From: Terriglobia bacterium
GTDB lineage: Bacteria > Acidobacteriota > Terriglobia > UBA7540
Reading direction: 5' to 3'
Assembly: GCA_020072905.1 (NCBI GenBank)
Contig: JAIQGB010000130.1
Span: 1-15,155, forward strand
DNA: 15,155 bases
Numbering within the stretch: position 1 is the stretch's first letter; every line of letters starts with the position of its first letter. The notes beneath the pieces are model-generated. The model was not told the origin of the DNA and did not search any database. It saw only the letters and a list, made by a program, of their open reading frames with translations. The position numbers and the translations under genes were made by a program. Shown piece by piece: positions 13,446 to 15,155 of the stretch.

Positions 13446-13564
13446 GCTGGAATGTGCCAAATGGAGGCTGCCACTCCTTTGTTCCTTTTTGAACAGACAA
13501 CTCAAGGCTCGACCTGTTAGCTTCTTCAAAGGCTCGGGACTTCAAAACGATTGGAAATCCCGAG
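13446..13564 (+). repeat. Intergenic element copy B, ending in a hairpin, upstream of the lipoprotein gene
   Basis: This is the second copy of the element at 10919-11029 (same orientation, same distance order of blocks). Its closing hairpin pairs CTCGGGA (13533-13539) with TCCCGAG (13558-13564), plus TTC/GAA inside. The element ends 6 bases before ATG 13571 and 27 before ATG 13592, so the hairpin is in or next to the leader. Confidence 0.6.
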
Positions 13565-13591
13565 GTCATCATGGTTGCTGGGGAAGAAATC

Positions 13592-13894
13592 ATGCTGCGT
13601 ACCGTAAAGCGTAGGGAGGCTACTCTGCTCGCGGCCGTGTTTGGAGCGTTCCTGCTGGTCGGCTGTGGCGCCCACTATGGCAGGCGACCGGGACTTGGCG
13701 GTGTGCCGCCCACCCGGGCAGGCGATCGGGACCAGGAGTGCCGTGAACGCATCCGCAAGGCCGAAGCAAAATTAAGACGCGAGATTGAGCGCCACGGCGA
13801 GCACAGCCGGCAGGCGCAGAAGCGCCGTTACGAACTCGATAGAGAGCTTGAGCGCTGCGGCCGTGGCCGCGATCGAGACCACGACAACCGGTAG
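13592..13894 (+). CDS. Small lipoprotein with a charged helical body
   Basis: The product is 100 residues from ATG 13592, with GGGGAAG 5 bases upstream. In-frame ATG 13571 would add 7 residues and has GAGG about 5 bases upstream inside the hairpin. The lipoprotein signal is clear: basic start, hydrophobic core and lipobox LVGC with C25 as the lipid-bearing residue. The mature part has a Gly/Pro-rich stretch, then one strongly charged helix (ECRERIRKAEAKLRREIERH and on to RELERC) and an Arg/Asp-rich tail. Two Cys bracket the helix. No family is recognised. It is probably anchored in the outer membrane, with the helix free to bind a partner or the wall (inference). Confidence 0.8.
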   Translation: MLRTVKRREATLLAAVFGAFLLVGCGAHYGRRPGLGGVPPTRAGDRDQECRERIRKAEAKLRREIERHGEHSRQAQKRRYELDRELERCGRGRDRDHDNR

Positions 13895-14264
13895 CTGGGG
13901 CTGAAGGACGGAATCTGCCGTAGGACGGGAGAGGCGCGGTCTCATCCGACCGGGATGGACTTGATCGCCTGCTCCTGTTCCGTGGCCACCTGGAATCGAC
14001 CTGATTGGACTGGCCGTTGTGAAGTAGACGCCCCGTTTTGTGAGCGACGAAGAAGTTGCTCCAGAATCCGGGTGGGCCACACAAAAAGATACGTCCTCTC
14101 AGGAAGGTTGGCGCAATGCCGCGCGCTAACTGCTGATCGGCGGGGCGAACGGGATCGTGGCGGGTTGGTGGGCCCCCACGCGCTGGGCGACGCCGAGCGC
14201 GGCTGCCCTGGCTTCAAGCAACCCCGGCGGCGCAGGCGGCCCGGCATCCAATCTCCGTTGTCGG
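13895..14264. other. Gene-free stretch between the lipoprotein and membrane protein genes
   Basis: No convincing gene is seen. Frames of about 100 codons on both strands are Arg-, Pro- and Cys-rich and lack ribosome binding sites. The minus frame ending near 13942 has a more protein-like end (RILEQLLRRSQNG), but it is not supported further. No strong repeat was noted. Confidence 0.4.
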
Positions 14265-14275
14265 GGATATAAAGG
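14265..14275 (+). promoter_or_regulatory. Promoter -10 region before the DUF6524-like gene
   Basis: GGATATAAAGG contains TATAAA at 14268-14273, and the same 11 bases surround the -10 of the RcnB-like gene. Predicted start is near 14280, so the leader is only about 15 bases and the GGGAG at 14274-14278 would barely be transcribed. No good -35 is seen. Confidence 0.4.
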
Positions 14276-14294
14276 GAGAATTCACTAGTGCCCC

Positions 14295-14729
14295 ATGGAA
14301 CGTAAACGCTTCATCCCCCTCGGCCTCATCGGCCGAATCGTGCTCCCCTTCGTTCTGGTCTACGGGACCTGGAACCCGTCGGGCCTGTCGTTCTATCACT
14401 GGGCCATCGCGCCCTTTTTCTCGGGCACGCCGGCGATCGGACCGGTGAAGGTTCTGGTGGCTCTACTCCTGCTCGGGGGCTGGGTTGTGGTGATCCAGGC
14501 GACGAGGCGGTCGCTCGGACTCGGCGGCACGATCCTGATCGCGGGCATATTCGGCGCTCTCGTCTGGCTGCTCATCGCCAAGGGGGGCGTCTTCCAACCG
14601 CACAGCGCGACGGCCTTTTCGCACCTGGGACTTGTGGCGCTCAGTCCGCTCCTCGCCATCGGGATGAGTTGGGCCATCGTGCGCCGGAAGCTGACCGGTG
14701 AGGTCGAGGTGGCTACCGAGCGGGGCTAG
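14295..14729 (+). CDS. Four-helix membrane protein, DUF6524-like
   Basis: The 144-residue protein has four hydrophobic spans: about 8-25 (LIGRIVLPFVLVYG), 48-66 (VKVLVALLLLGGWVVVIQ), 75-94 (LGGTILIAGIFGALVWLLIA) and 108-127 (LGLVALSPLLAIGMSWAIV). The segment NPSGLSFYHW after the first span and the overall length fit the uncharacterised DUF6524 family as I remember it. The ends are charged and cytoplasmic by the positive-inside rule (RKR at the start, RRK at the end). ATG 14295 has no close Shine-Dalgarno, consistent with a very short leader. It stands alone. A role in the inner membrane is certain only as to location. Confidence 0.8.
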   Translation: MERKRFIPLGLIGRIVLPFVLVYGTWNPSGLSFYHWAIAPFFSGTPAIGPVKVLVALLLLGGWVVVIQATRRSLGLGGTILIAGIFGALVWLLIAKGGVFQPHSATAFSHLGLVALSPLLAIGMSWAIVRRKLTGEVEVATERG

Positions 14730-14747
14730 TATTACGCTGTTAAGTAG

Positions 14748-14795
14748 AGTCGAATTTTGCTCGATCAAATTTCGTTCCGCAGCGAGTGTTCGACT
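14748..14795. terminator. Long imperfect hairpin after the DUF6524-like gene
   Basis: AGTCGAA (14748-14754) pairs with TTCGACT (14789-14795), and CTCG (14760-14763) with CGAG (14783-14786) inside. It starts 18 bases after the stop codon, where a terminator is expected. There is no T-run after it, so factor-independent termination is doubtful. The rest of 14730-15015 holds only a short hairpin, AGACT-GGATA-AGTCT (14979-14993), and no gene. Confidence 0.4.
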
Positions 14796-15015
14796 TCAGC
14801 GAAAATGAGACCGTTGAGTGAAGTTGATTAAGGTATCGTCTTTGCCCTGGTTCACCCCTCAACCCGCGTTAGAATGCGCGGCACCGGAAGGGAGTAAACC
14901 CTGAGTGAAGAACCTGCCAGAGGGGAAGGAAGCTCCCCCGCCCGGGCTGAACTGGGGACTGAACTGTTGCTTCGTCAAAGACTGGATAAGTCTCAGAGGT
15001 GCTGAAGACGCACAG

Positions 15016-15155
15016 TTATTCGTGCAGGATCACGCTGAGGAGGCCACTATGCACCATCAACCCGCCGGCGGAGCCGTCGTAATCGACAAAACCCAGCTTC
15101 TTGAACTTGTTCATGAAATGACTGACCCGCGACCGGGTGGTGCCCACCATTTGCG
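15016..15155 (-). CDS. Crp/Fnr-family transcription regulator, C-terminal end (runs off the right edge)
   Basis: The last 45 codons of a minus-strand gene enter from the right edge and stop at 15016-15018. They read MVGTTRSRVSHFMNKFKKLG, then FVDYDG, then LMVHSGLLSVILHE. This is the DNA-recognition helix and C-terminal wing of Crp/Fnr winged-helix regulators: GTTRSRVSxFMNxFxxLGFI is the family hallmark, and the L.VH.SLL.V.LH end is usual for a subgroup common in Acidobacteriota. The N-terminal cyclic-nucleotide-type sensor domain is outside the window, so the ligand cannot be judged. It could regulate promoters in this region, but nothing here shows that. Confidence 0.92.
   Translation of the reverse strand, partial: QMVGTTRSRVSHFMNKFKKLGFVDYDGSAGGLMVHSGLLSVILHE

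Noticed and set aside
13007..13474. 155-codon minus-strand frame over the inverted-repeat cluster
   Set aside because: Arg/Pro/Gly-rich with no signal, domain or ribosome binding site; the palindromes explain the lack of stops.
10818..13529. Two similar minus-strand small frames (MKxLxGRxxSCLxxKEQ) at 10818-11000 and 13242-13529
   Set aside because: The likeness comes from the shared DNA element. Codon changes are mostly non-synonymous, starts are TTG, and no Shine-Dalgarno is present.
13955..14272. 105-codon plus-strand frame before the DUF6524-like gene
   Set aside because: Cys/Arg-rich, no ribosome binding site, and it runs into the promoter of the next gene.

Overview
The window is GC-rich bacterial chromosome, most likely from an Acidobacteriota-type soil bacterium. 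That placement is inference: it rests on a Pkn-type kinase, a FecR-DUF6600 protein, SYLF, CAP-TonB and RcnB-like secreted proteins, and REP-like palindromes lying inside coding sequence. No rRNA, CRISPR array or phage module is visible.

Left part (1-2072). A Ser/Thr protein kinase gene runs off the left edge on the minus strand and carries two palindromic repeats translated in frame. After about 500 bases without a gene comes a good sigma70-type promoter and a solitary tRNA-Ile(GAU). Directly behind it lies a small ORF with two identical CxxC-x6-CxC zinc modules. It is cut by a remnant of an IS3-family element that keeps an intact orfA and the A7 frameshift site but has lost orfB.

Centre (2073-10812). 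An envelope locus on the plus strand. A FecR-DUF6600 secreted protein with a long repetitive tail is preceded by direct repeats and a foldable leader. A separate, probably regulated promoter then serves five genes that touch or overlap: a glycine-zipper protein with a VirB10/TrbI-like layout, a coiled-coil periplasmic protein, a small secreted Cys protein, a lytic transglycosylase and a bitopic Pro-rich TonB-like anchor. A SYLF (Ysc84-type) protein follows. The mix of a wall-cutting enzyme, a VirB10-like protein, a coiled coil and an energy-transducer-like anchor, with no ATPase, is the best candidate here for an undescribed cell-envelope apparatus.

Right part (10813-15155). Single-gene units: a CAP-TonB_C fusion, an RcnB-like protein (minus), a small lipoprotein, a four-helix membrane protein of DUF6524 type, and the C-terminal end of a Crp/Fnr regulator (minus) leaving the window. 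Two 110-115 bp intergenic elements, upstream of the CAP-TonB and lipoprotein genes, are related to each other. Both end in a hairpin whose arms vary together, and a third copy of that hairpin sits in the leader of the RcnB-like gene. The gap 12909-13570 also holds a GC-rich cluster of inverted repeats that could be a structured RNA, and a possible gene remnant.
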